The position numbers and the translations under genes were made by a program. The notes beneath the pieces were generated by a model, which had not been told where the DNA came from, did no database searches, and was given only the letters and a program-made list of their open reading frames with translations. Of a stretch of DNA of 64,000 bases, positions 37,551 through 45,931 are shown piece after piece. The first letter of the stretch is position 1; each line of letters opens with the position of its first letter. Source of the DNA: an uncultured Bacteroides sp. (GTDB lineage Bacteria > Bacteroidota > Bacteroidia > Bacteroidales > Bacteroidaceae); contig CANSEY010000002.1 in the NCBI GenBank assembly GCA_947646015.1, positions 310,001 to 374,000 on the forward strand, given 5' to 3'.

Positions 37551-37557
37551 AAAAGGC

Positions 37558-37628
37558 AAAAAAAAAAGGAGTCACGCCTGACTCCAACCTTTTGTTAACC
37601 TTAAATCTAATACTATGAAAAAAATCAC
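37558..37628 (-). ncRNA. Candidate small RNA, copy 3 (diverged, with compensatory stem changes)
   Basis: Minus-strand promoter TTTG (37661-37664), 20 bp, TACATTTG (37633-37640). The transcript would contain the same conserved 5' half as copies 1 and 2, then the stem GGAGTCA/TGACTCC (37568-37585) with the same GGCG loop, then ten T. Relative to the other copies two stem positions changed on both sides so that pairing is kept. It ends 7 bp from the dprA stop codon. Confidence 0.7.
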
Positions 37629-37823
37629 TGTACAAATGTAGGTTTCTCTTATCTATTATCCAAATATTCTTCTTAATATTGGCTCTCTTTGAGTTTCTTT
37701 TACTGTTTTTTACTGTTCTCTTTTACAAGTGGGCTAAACATCGGCAATAACTCTTTTGCTTTTAACCTCCCTTCACTTTCCTTGAAAAGCTTTCTTCATT
37801 AGGTTCCCACTCTTCATAGTCTG

Positions 37824-37881
37824 ACATGGGGATGTCGGGAGGTTTAACATGGGGGTGTCGGACGGTCTGACACCCCCATGT
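37824..37881. repeat. Three 12-mers at exact 23-bp spacing
   Basis: ACATGGGGATGT (37824), ACATGGGGGTGT (37847) and ACACCCCCATGT (37870), joined by 11-bp linkers that start CGG. Units 2 and 3 can pair as a 13-bp stem. The first unit is identical to the first unit of the array at 8473. Confidence 0.7.
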
Positions 37882-38150
37882 CGGACAACGTATGTCGTAG
37901 AGACAGATCTATTTTCTTGCCGGGATAAGTAAGTCAGGTGGTAAGTAAGAAGATTTAAGCAACGGCAGTACCCACTTTTAGAGGCCGGCATTGGCCGGGA
38001 AGCTACCCAAGTGCGGGGGTGCTTCACCGCCAAACTTGCAAATTCCTTTCAATCGTTTCACAGAAGCATTCAGAGCTTGTATTTAGCTTTGATTAAATTA
38101 TTATGTATCGATTTGAACTTCTATATTTGTATTGCACAAACAGACAAATT

Positions 38151-39122
38151 ATGGAAAACCGTATCTGCATACTGACCCTTTTTGTTTTTCTCTTTCTGCT
38201 TTCGGGAGAAAGCCGGGCCATGGTAGCAATGCCGGATGCCTGGACCAGAATGATGATTGGTGTAAACCAGAAGGATTGGTCGCTGTTACGTGAAAGAGTG
38301 CAGGCTGACCTCCACGTTCCGGATCGTGAGGATGTGCTGATGTTGATCGATTATCACCGCGATGACCGGATGAAATGTGAGAATTTATTACGCAGGTTGA
38401 ACGGTGGAGAAGCATACCGCTATATTATGAATAAAATCTTACCGCTTTTATATGTATACAGAGAACATTCACCTGTACCCATACCGGATGATAAAGCTGC
38501 CGGTGTGTTTTTGAGTACGGCGAATGTATTGCCCCGAGTGAAATTCGTACATCCTCAGCCGGTGGTCCCGGAAGAGGGAAAAATAGAAACACCAGTAATA
38601 ATAGAACAGAGAACAGTGCTTGCACTGAAAAACAACCTGCTATACGACCTGGCATTGGCACCGAATATAGAGGTGGAAATACCATTGAACAGACGCTGGT
38701 CGGTCAATGCCGAGTATAAATGTCCGTGGTGGCTCAATAGTAGCCGGGAGTTTTGCTATCAATTGCTTTCGGGAGGCGTTGAAGGTCGTTGCTGGTTGGG
38801 CAACCGGAAGCGGAGGAATCGCTTGGCGGGACATTTCATTGGAGCTTATGCCGAAGGGGGAATTTATGATTTCCAGTTTAAAGGAGACGGCTATCAAGGA
38901 AGATATTATGCAGCTTCAGGGCTGACTTATGGATATGCAAAGCAGATTGCACGGCATCTCTCGTTTGAATTCAGCCTGGGCATAGGTTATCTGACTACGG
39001 AGTACAAGAAGTACACTCCTTATGAGGGAGACTTGGTTTGGAAAAGTAGTGCACGCTATAACTTCATAGGCCCCACCAAGGCAAAAGTATCTTTGGTGTG
39101 GCTTATAACAGCAAGGAGATGA
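38151..39122 (+). CDS. DUF3575 outer-membrane-type protein of a fimbrial operon
   Basis: 323 residues. Signal peptide from MENRICILTLFVFLFLLSG; a helical N-terminal part (about 25-100), a Pro-rich linker, and the DUF3575 region from LALKNNLLYDLALAPNIEVEIPLNRRWSVNAEYKCPWW to the end, with alternating strands like a small beta-barrel. The start was chosen because the -7 element TATATTTG lies 22 bp before it. DUF3575 genes commonly precede DUF5119 and fimbrillin genes in Bacteroides; the role in fimbriation is unproven. Confidence 0.85.
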   Translation: MENRICILTLFVFLFLLSGESRAMVAMPDAWTRMMIGVNQKDWSLLRERVQADLHVPDREDVLMLIDYHRDDRMKCENLLRRLNGGEAYRYIMNKILPLLYVYREHSPVPIPDDKAAGVFLSTANVLPRVKFVHPQPVVPEEGKIETPVIIEQRTVLALKNNLLYDLALAPNIEVEIPLNRRWSVNAEYKCPWWLNSSREFCYQLLSGGVEGRCWLGNRKRRNRLAGHFIGAYAEGGIYDFQFKGDGYQGRYYAASGLTYGYAKQIARHLSFEFSLGIGYLTTEYKKYTPYEGDLVWKSSARYNFIGPTKAKVSLVWLITARR

Positions 39123-39128
39123 TAATGA

Positions 39129-40094
39129 ATGAAAGATATAACAAGGTTGCTTTGCATGGTTCTCCTCTCGTTTCTGGTGGTGACGGGATGCAGCCGGCGG
39201 GATATTCTGGACGATTATCCGGTGAGTGGTGTGGAAGTGCGGCTGGATTGGAGCGGAGTGACGGAGAAGTTGCCGGAAGGAGTTCGGATTATTTTCTATC
39301 CGAAAGACGAAAAAGGTAGAAAGATAGATACGTATTTGTCGGTAACAGGTGGGGAAGTAAAAGTTCCTTCGGGACACTACGCTGTTGTTATTTACAATTA
39401 CGATACTGAAACGGTCTTAATTCGTGGAGAGGAATCTTATGAAACCATTCAGGCTTATACCAATTTTTGTAAGTTGGGTATTGCAGGTACAGAAAAGATG
39501 GTTTGGGGACCGGATCCGCTTTATGTGGTAAATATAGATGATTTGGATATACAGAATAGTGAAGAGACATTGATTCTGAAGCTGAAACCAAAATTGGTGA
39601 TAAGAACTTACTCCTTTAGTATCAAAGTGCAGGGATTAAGTAATGTTTCAAACGTGATAGGGAGTATTGGTGGGATGGCAGATCATTATTTTTTAGGAAA
39701 AGCTTATGCTATGTGCGATGATTATCCGATTAATATTGACCTGAATGTGAAAGCCGGGAAGATAGAAGGGGTATTTACCACTTTTGGATTACCGGAAGCT
39801 ATTATTACCCGTTTAGAAATAAAACTTCCGGTGATGATGAACCTGATGATTATTAAGGTGGACAATTCGGTACAGGAGGTTAAGATTAATATAACGGAAG
39901 CTGTACAAGAACCTACCGGTGGTGGTGAAGGAGGAGAAGGAGAGGAAACAAAACCGCCGGCATTGGTTGAAGTTGAAATAGAAGATGAAATAAAAGTAGA
40001 TGATGTGGAAACTCCTCCGGATGGTAATGGCGGTATGAATGGGGATGTGGATGATTGGGAGGATGAAACAGATATAGTGATACCGGTGGAATGA
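39129..40094 (+). CDS. DUF5119-type lipoprotein of the fimbrial operon
   Basis: 321 residues. Lipoprotein signal with lipobox VVTGC (Cys21) and then SRRD, basic rather than acidic after Cys. VEVRLDWSGVTEKLPEGVRIIFYPKDEKGR at about 35-65 is the DUF5119 core, followed by two Ig-like strands typical of Mfa2/FimB-like anchor proteins. A Gly/Glu-rich low-complexity tail ends the protein (about 260-321). It begins 6 bp after the DUF3575 gene and is probably an anchor or minor subunit. Confidence 0.8.
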   Translation: MKDITRLLCMVLLSFLVVTGCSRRDILDDYPVSGVEVRLDWSGVTEKLPEGVRIIFYPKDEKGRKIDTYLSVTGGEVKVPSGHYAVVIYNYDTETVLIRGEESYETIQAYTNFCKLGIAGTEKMVWGPDPLYVVNIDDLDIQNSEETLILKLKPKLVIRTYSFSIKVQGLSNVSNVIGSIGGMADHYFLGKAYAMCDDYPINIDLNVKAGKIEGVFTTFGLPEAIITRLEIKLPVMMNLMIIKVDNSVQEVKINITEAVQEPTGGGEGGEGEETKPPALVEVEIEDEIKVDDVETPPDGNGGMNGDVDDWEDETDIVIPVE

Positions 40095-40145
40095 CACTGG
40101 TAGGCAGATAAAAGAGATAATTATTAATTTATAAAACATACTATT

Positions 40146-41150
40146 ATGAAAAAGATTTTATTTGCGGCAGTTGCTGCATTGGCAATCACAGGTTGCTCAC
40201 AGAATGAGGAGATTGAAAAGGCGGCGAAAACTGCGGAGATTGGGTTCAATACAGTTGTAAAGACTACAACAAGAGTCACTCCATTGGAGACTGATAACTT
40301 TACGGCGTTTCATGTGTATGGATACAATATTGGAGAAACAGAGGTTTCTAATACTTCGGCTTTTACAACTCCATTAATTGCTAATGGAAGTAGCTATACT
40401 AGAACTGATAAAAATACATCTTGGGCTGGGGATACTTATTATTGGCCTGCATCTGCTACTGATAAGTTATGTTTCTTTGCTTACTCTCCTGAACTATTAT
40501 CACCAGATGTATATGCTGTCCCTAATAATGGCTACCCAACACTTTCATATGCCATTAAGGGGGTTGGTTCTCAAGAGGATTTGGTTATAGCAAAGGCTAC
40601 GAATCTGCTAAAAGAAGCTAATACCGGTGGAGTGTCTTTGGTATTTGCACATGCACTTACTCAAATTAACTTTTCAGTAAAGTTAACACAAAATTTCACT
40701 TATAAAATAACTGAAATAAAGATAGAGAATGTCGCTAATGAAGGGACATTGGGTTTTGAAAACACTACATGGACATCACAGACAGGTTCCGAGGCCTATA
40801 TTTATAATGTTACTTATAACTCTAGCGGATATAATCCGAAGGAAACTTCTGAAGAATCTTCTGAAAAAACAGTTGATTTTTCAACAGCTGATAATGCACT
40901 TATGCTATTACCCCAGTCATTTGATGATTCATCTACAGCTGCAATTTCTGTTACATATACTGTTACAGCTTCTAATGGACAAACTACTTTTACAGGAACT
41001 AAAAAAGTAGCACTTAAAAATTCTACAGCTTGGGGAGAAGGAAAGAAGATTCGGTATACTTTAACTCTTCCGACAGGTGCAGATGCAATATCTTTCACTC
41101 CTACAGTAGGTGGTTGGACCGATGATTCTAGAGAAGAATCTGCAAAATAG
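40146..41150 (+). CDS. Fimbrillin-family lipoprotein (Mfa1/FimA superfamily)
   Basis: 334 residues. Lipobox AITGC (Cys17) followed by SQNEEIE, an acidic surface-export-like signal. The body shows the two-domain fimbrillin pattern: EIGFNTVVKTTTRVTPLETDNF, SWAGDTYYWPASATDKLCFFAYSP, VSLVFAHALTQINFSVKL, and a C-terminal WGEGKKIRYTLTLP. In relatives a protease trims the lipidated end so that strand exchange builds the type V pilus. Last gene of the operon and followed by a terminator. Confidence 0.88.
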   Translation: MKKILFAAVAALAITGCSQNEEIEKAAKTAEIGFNTVVKTTTRVTPLETDNFTAFHVYGYNIGETEVSNTSAFTTPLIANGSSYTRTDKNTSWAGDTYYWPASATDKLCFFAYSPELLSPDVYAVPNNGYPTLSYAIKGVGSQEDLVIAKATNLLKEANTGGVSLVFAHALTQINFSVKLTQNFTYKITEIKIENVANEGTLGFENTTWTSQTGSEAYIYNVTYNSSGYNPKETSEESSEKTVDFSTADNALMLLPQSFDDSSTAAISVTYTVTASNGQTTFTGTKKVALKNSTAWGEGKKIRYTLTLPTGADAISFTPTVGGWTDDSREESAK

Positions 41151-41172
41151 TATATATCAAGTCTAATTAAAG

Positions 41173-41226
41173 GTCAGTAGTATTTCCATTCTAAAGGGTG
41201 TAGTGGAGGTACTACTGACTTTTTAG
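41173..41226 (+). terminator. Terminator of the fimbrial operon
   Basis: A perfect 10-bp stem GTCAGTAGTA/TACTACTGAC (41173-41182 and 41210-41219) followed by TTTTT, 22 bp after the fimbrillin stop codon. Confidence 0.85.
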
Positions 41227-41298
41227 TTATTGTTAGTTGTTTTTTCAAATAATTCTCTTACATTTGTTGCAAACATACAAACAAACACACCCGTATAT

Positions 41299-42144
41299 AT
41301 GCCCAGCTCCGTTTGTGGAGATCCCATGATGTGTCAGAACTGCAAAAAGTCAGTTCCTAATGCCATTTTCCATGTTTACCATAGACGTGGTTTCCATTAT
41401 CCTGCACAAAAATGTGAGGAGAATTTCATTTTGTTTCTTATCAAGGGAGAAATGCTGGTGAATAGCCGGGAGTATGCCGGAACAATGCTTAAAGCCGGAG
41501 AATTTATGCTTCAGCCCATCAGTTCGAAAATAGAAATGCTGGCCATGACCGATGTGGAATGTATCTATTATCAGTTTAATCAACCTGAATTGTTTTGTGA
41601 TATCCGGTATAATCGTATCATGAAGGAGACTGATCCTCCGTTAATTCCCTCACCCTTACCCATTATTCCCGAACTTCAACATTTTCTTGAGTCTGCACGT
41701 ACTTATCTGAGCGAAAAGAAGATTTGTCGGGATCTCTTATCATTAAAGCGGAAAGAGCTTGCTTTCATACTCGGTTATTTTTATTCGGATTATGACCTGG
41801 CTTCCTTGGTACATCCTCTCTCAAAATATGCTTCTGCGTTTGAGTGCTTTGTATATCAGAACTATAAGAAGGTGAAGACTGTTGAAGAGTTTGCTAAACT
41901 TGGAGGATATAGCCAGACTACATTCAGGAGGATTTTCGATAATGTTTTTCATGAGCCGGTGTATGAGTGGATGCTTAGCCGCCGCAAAGAGGAGATCATT
42001 TACGAACTTCAGAATACAGAGGCTACCATCTCTGAAATCTGTTATAAATTCGGGTTCGAATCTTTACCGCATTTCTCAAACTTCTGTAAAAAGTCATTTG
42101 GTACCTCGCCACGCAGCATTCGATTGAAGCGTTCATCCGAATGA
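41299..42144 (+). CDS. AraC-family transcriptional regulator
   Basis: 281 residues. N-terminal cupin-like sensor domain (about 20-110: FILFLIKGEMLVNSREYAGTMLKAGEFMLQP) with a Cys-rich start (CxxC in MMCQNCKK), and a C-terminal AraC DNA-binding domain (about 185-275: VEEFAKLGGYSQTTFRRIFDNVFHEPVYEWML, then ISEICYKFGFESLPHFSNFCKKSFGTSPRSIR). The ATG at MPSSVCG is chosen as the first plausible start after the fimbrial terminator. A paralogue is at 51284. It sits between the fimbrial operon and xusABC; either could be its target. Confidence 0.88.
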   Translation: MPSSVCGDPMMCQNCKKSVPNAIFHVYHRRGFHYPAQKCEENFILFLIKGEMLVNSREYAGTMLKAGEFMLQPISSKIEMLAMTDVECIYYQFNQPELFCDIRYNRIMKETDPPLIPSPLPIIPELQHFLESARTYLSEKKICRDLLSLKRKELAFILGYFYSDYDLASLVHPLSKYASAFECFVYQNYKKVKTVEEFAKLGGYSQTTFRRIFDNVFHEPVYEWMLSRRKEEIIYELQNTEATISEICYKFGFESLPHFSNFCKKSFGTSPRSIRLKRSSE

Positions 42145-42180
42145 GACAGGCCTCTGGAAGAGAGATTTTTTTTATCATTG

Positions 42181-42253
42181 TATTTAGGTATCGGAGTTTC
42201 GGTGAATACCTAAATATGGTGATTGTCGTCCGGTGTCGATATACGTACCTTTG
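42181..42253 (+). promoter_or_regulatory. xusA promoter with a 36-bp inverted repeat upstream
   Basis: ATTG (42222-42225), 20 bp, TACCTTTG (42246-42253) fits the consensus. Arms TATTTAGGTAT (42181-42191) and ATACCTAAATA (42206-42216) are perfectly complementary, with a 14-bp centre, and end 5 bp before the -33 element. There is no T-run after it, so an operator is more likely than a terminator. Confidence 0.6.
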
Positions 42254-42277
42254 CGGACTAATTAAACAGAGTGATTA

Positions 42278-44695
42278 ATGAACCACAAAGTGTTGTACAG
42301 AGTAGCTTTATTCTGTCTTTTTTCTATGCTGTCAGCCGTTCTTATGCATGCCGGCGAACAGCAACAACAAAGTAAAGGTATAGTGACAGGTCGAATCGTC
42401 GACCAACAGAAGCAACCTTACTATCCGGTTGCAGTTGCCATTGAAGGTGTTTATATTGGCGGATATACCAACGAGAATGGAGTTTATCATATCAATGATG
42501 TGCCGGCGGGCAGTCAGACGATAGTTGTATCGGGCATAGGAGTGAAAACTAAAAAGGTGCCGATACATGTGACTGCCGGAAAAGTGAACCGGATTCCGGA
42601 CATAGAGATCGATACCCAGGCGGAAGAGCTGGAAGAAGTACAGGTGATTGGAAAATCTGAAGCTCGCCGGCAGCAGGAGCAGGCGTATGCCATATCGGTA
42701 CTCGACATCAAGAAAGCGTATAATAGCGCTGCACCTCTCAACAAATTATTGAACAATGTGTCGAGTGTCCGTATCCGTGAGGAAGGTGGTATGGGGTCTA
42801 ACTATAATTTCAGCCTGAACGGATTTTCGGGCAATCAGGTGAAATTCTTTTTGGACGGAATACCGATGGATAATTTCGGATCGTCTTTTAACCTCGCTAA
42901 TATCTCGGCTAACATGGCTGAGCGTGTAGAGGTATATAAAGGGGTATTACCTGTAAATCTGGGTGCCGATGCCTTGGGAGGAGCGGTGAATATCGTCAGC
43001 CGTAGAGATGCCAATTATCTGGATGCGACCTATTCTTTTGGCTCTTTCAATACTCATAAAGTCTCGGTGAATGGAGCCTATACCCATCTGAAAACAGGTT
43101 TCACGGTGCGTGCCAATGCTTTCTATAACTATTCCGACAATGATTATAAAGTGTTTGTGCCCATCATCGATCTGGCTACCAATAAGAAGATAAACGAGCG
43201 GTGGGTAAAGCGCTTTAATGATGCCTACCGGTCAGGAGGTATCCGCCTGGAGACGGGAATAACCAATAAGCCTTATGCCGACTATCTGCTTGCAGGCATT
43301 ATTCTTTCGAAGAATGATAAAGATGTACAGACTGGTGCTACGATGGATGCCGTTTACGGTGGCGTAAAAATGAAGAGTGAATCTGTGATCCCTTCTATTC
43401 GTTATAAGAAAGACGATCTGTTTCTTGACGGACTTTCGCTGTCACTTTACGGAACGTATAATTCTGTAAATACTTTCAATGTGGATACCATCGCCCGCCG
43501 TTACAACTGGTTGGGAGAATCCGTTCCGTCTACTTCTGCAGGAGAAGGGTATTATACGGATTCCAAGATAAAGAACCGCGAATGGTTAGGAAACGGAAAC
43601 ATCAGTTACGTGATCGACGGTCACCAATCATTGATACTGAACCATGTGGTTTCTGCTATGCGGAGAACCATGAATGATAAAGTACGGCCGGATGATGAAA
43701 ACAACAATGTACCTCAGCAACTGACTAAGAATATCACAGGCTTGGGATGGCAGATCCGCTATGATCGTTGGAATGCCAATGTATTCGGAAAGATGTATAA
43801 GTTGTACAGTTCTACCTATAAGCGGTTGGATGAATATACAGAGAATGCCCGTTGGGAAAAAGTGCGGGATCATAAAACCAATTTCGGATACGGTGCGGCG
43901 GCTACTTATTATATCTTACCCTCTTTGCAGGCTAAGTTCTCTTACGAGCATGCCTATCGTTTGCCGGAAAGTATCGAAATGTTTGGAGACGGGTTGATTC
44001 AGCAGCGGAATCCGGATTTAAAACCGGAAAGCAGCCGGAATTTGAATCTGGGGTTGAGCTTCATTCAAACTTTCGGAGCCCATCAACTTTCGGCTGATGG
44101 AAACTTCATTTATCGTTATACGACAGACTTTATCCTGAAAGGGGTCAGCCTGACCAGTAACCCGACTACCGGTTACGAGAATCTGGGTAAGGTGTTGACA
44201 AAGGGTGTTGAGGCTGCTGTCAGATATAACTATAAAGATCTGTTCCATACGGGAGCCGGTTTTACTTACCAGGACATTACCGACCGGCAGCGATATGAGA
44301 AGACGAAGGACAGCTTTGTCGGCGAAGGTATCACAGAGAATATTACCTATAAAGAGCGTTTGCCGAACATCCCTTATTTGTTTGCTAATGCCGATGCAGG
44401 GGTTCGTTTTCACGATTTGATTTGGAGAAACTCTGTGCTGACGTTTGACTATAATCTTAATTATATTCATTCGTATTATCTTTCGTTCCCGGGATTGGGT
44501 GCAAAAAGCTCTAAAAAAGTAATCCCCGAACAGTTCTCACACGATCTGGCATTGGGGTATTCAATGGACAACGGAAAGTATAGTGTGGTTGTGGAGTGTA
44601 CCAATCTGACCAATCAAAAGCTGTATGATAACTACCGCTTGCAGAAACCCGGGCGTGCCTTTAATGTGAAACTGAGATATTTCTTTAGTAAATAA
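42278..44695 (+). CDS. xusA: TonB-dependent receptor, XusA-like (xenosiderophore uptake)
   Basis: 805 residues. Signal peptide (about 1-25), carboxypeptidase-like domain (about 33-115: GIVTGRIVDQQKQPYYPVAVAIEG, then GGYTNENGVYHINDVPAG), plug domain with AYNSAAPLNKLLNNVSSVRIREEGG and RVEVYKGVLPVNLGADALGGAVNIVSR, then a 22-strand barrel ending KLRYFFSK with a C-terminal aromatic. The three-gene context (receptor, DUF4374 lipoprotein, PepSY membrane protein) is that of B. thetaiotaomicron xusABC, which takes up ferric enterobactin and related siderophores. The function is transferred from that context, not shown here. Confidence 0.85.
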   Translation: MNHKVLYRVALFCLFSMLSAVLMHAGEQQQQSKGIVTGRIVDQQKQPYYPVAVAIEGVYIGGYTNENGVYHINDVPAGSQTIVVSGIGVKTKKVPIHVTAGKVNRIPDIEIDTQAEELEEVQVIGKSEARRQQEQAYAISVLDIKKAYNSAAPLNKLLNNVSSVRIREEGGMGSNYNFSLNGFSGNQVKFFLDGIPMDNFGSSFNLANISANMAERVEVYKGVLPVNLGADALGGAVNIVSRRDANYLDATYSFGSFNTHKVSVNGAYTHLKTGFTVRANAFYNYSDNDYKVFVPIIDLATNKKINERWVKRFNDAYRSGGIRLETGITNKPYADYLLAGIILSKNDKDVQTGATMDAVYGGVKMKSESVIPSIRYKKDDLFLDGLSLSLYGTYNSVNTFNVDTIARRYNWLGESVPSTSAGEGYYTDSKIKNREWLGNGNISYVIDGHQSLILNHVVSAMRRTMNDKVRPDDENNNVPQQLTKNITGLGWQIRYDRWNANVFGKMYKLYSSTYKRLDEYTENARWEKVRDHKTNFGYGAAATYYILPSLQAKFSYEHAYRLPESIEMFGDGLIQQRNPDLKPESSRNLNLGLSFIQTFGAHQLSADGNFIYRYTTDFILKGVSLTSNPTTGYENLGKVLTKGVEAAVRYNYKDLFHTGAGFTYQDITDRQRYEKTKDSFVGEGITENITYKERLPNIPYLFANADAGVRFHDLIWRNSVLTFDYNLNYIHSYYLSFPGLGAKSSKKVIPEQFSHDLALGYSMDNGKYSVVVECTNLTNQKLYDNYRLQKPGRAFNVKLRYFFSK

Positions 44696-44704
44696 AAAAG
44701 TCTG

Positions 44705-45925
44705 ATGATTACAATGTATCGAATTTATATGTATCTCCTTGCTGCCTGCCTTTTATTGGGTGTCACGGCATGTGAAGAAGAAGGATTGGGAAATGAGGAA
44801 ACTCCTTTTGCTCCCTATGTACTCAGCCTGGGTATCAATTCCAATGGGACTACCACTTATTATGTGGTTACTGCACCCGAATTGATGTCCGGAACAATCA
44901 ATGCGGTGGCCAAAGGTATCGAGCAAAACGGATATCGTGATTATGAACAGGCCGGACAAACGGTGTTCAGTATTGGCGGACTGGGACTGACCAGTGCAAC
45001 CGGAATTGTACGTGATGCAAACGGCTATCTGACGGAGCGTGGAGACTTTGTCTTTAACAGTTCGCTGAATGCGTTTACACAAATGGACGGGCAGAACATG
45101 ATCGGCCTTGAACTTCCGGCTAATAAGGAGAGTGGGGATCAAATGACCTTATATACCGTAAATATCAGTGATGTTTCTATCACTTCTCAGGTCAAAGCTC
45201 CGGTATTTCCGCTGAATCAACTCGAATGGCCGAGTATCACGGGTATGTGTTATAGTGAAGGTAATGTGTACGTTACTTATTTTCCGATGAACCCTTCCAC
45301 TTTTGAGACTTTATATACCGATACTACTTTTGTTGCGGTATACTCTTATCCGGATATGCAGTTTAAGACATTGATGAAAGATACGCGTACCGGTCCTGCC
45401 GGTTCGTGGAATGCATTTAACGGTATTTTTAAGGTAGAGTCCGGCGATATGTACATCATGTCTAATTCTGCCATTGCCAACGGATTCTCACAAAGTACCA
45501 AGAATGCTGCTTTCCTTCGTATCCCTAAAGGTGAGACGCATTTTGATGACTACTATTTTGACTTTGAGACGGTTTCGGGAGGATTGAAACCTGCCCATAT
45601 CAAATATATCGGTAATGGTCTGGTATTTGCCGAGGTCAGCACCATCAGTCCGCAGACATCCGCCGACCGTTGGGGAGATAAGAGTTTGAAATGCTGCATT
45701 ATCGATCTTAATAATAAAACGGTACGTGACATTAAAGAGATTCCGGTGCATAACGGAGATGGCGGACGGCGTTTTGCCGCTCTGGTAGACGGAGGTTATG
45801 TTTATCGTCCGGTCACTACTTCAGAGGGTACTTACATTTATCAGGTAGATCCTCAGGCGGCTACTGCGGTCAGGGGAGCTAAAGTTTCAACCACGTTTGT
45901 CGGCGGTTTCTTCCGTCTGGATTGA
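44705..45925 (+). CDS. xusB: DUF4374 surface lipoprotein, XusB-like siderophore-binding protein
   Basis: 406 residues. Lipobox LLGVTAC (Cys23) followed by EEEG, an acidic surface-export signal. The remainder has the repeated strand pattern of DUF4374 (a beta-propeller). In B. thetaiotaomicron XusB binds ferric siderophore outside the cell and passes it to XusA. Start taken as the first ATG (MITMYRI); the second ATG, three codons later, is equally good. It lies 9 bp after xusA and 6 bp before xusC. Confidence 0.85.
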   Translation: MITMYRIYMYLLAACLLLGVTACEEEGLGNEETPFAPYVLSLGINSNGTTTYYVVTAPELMSGTINAVAKGIEQNGYRDYEQAGQTVFSIGGLGLTSATGIVRDANGYLTERGDFVFNSSLNAFTQMDGQNMIGLELPANKESGDQMTLYTVNISDVSITSQVKAPVFPLNQLEWPSITGMCYSEGNVYVTYFPMNPSTFETLYTDTTFVAVYSYPDMQFKTLMKDTRTGPAGSWNAFNGIFKVESGDMYIMSNSAIANGFSQSTKNAAFLRIPKGETHFDDYYFDFETVSGGLKPAHIKYIGNGLVFAEVSTISPQTSADRWGDKSLKCCIIDLNNKTVRDIKEIPVHNGDGGRRFAALVDGGYVYRPVTTSEGTYIYQVDPQAATAVRGAKVSTTFVGGFFRLD

Positions 45926-45931
45926 TAGGAG

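Larger units (their letters stand above)
37551..38150. other. Intergenic region after dprA: small-RNA copy 3, periodic palindromes and fimbrial promoter
   Basis: No credible protein gene (an 86-codon minus frame at 37773-38033 is built from the palindrome repeats). It holds the third small-RNA unit (37558-37664), the 23-bp periodic array (37824-37881) and a plus-strand -7 element TATATTTG (38122-38129) for the fimbrial operon. Confidence 0.6.

Noticed and set aside
37773-38033. An 86-codon minus-strand open frame after dprA
   Set aside because: It consists of the 23-bp palindrome array and flanks; odd composition and no recognisable protein.
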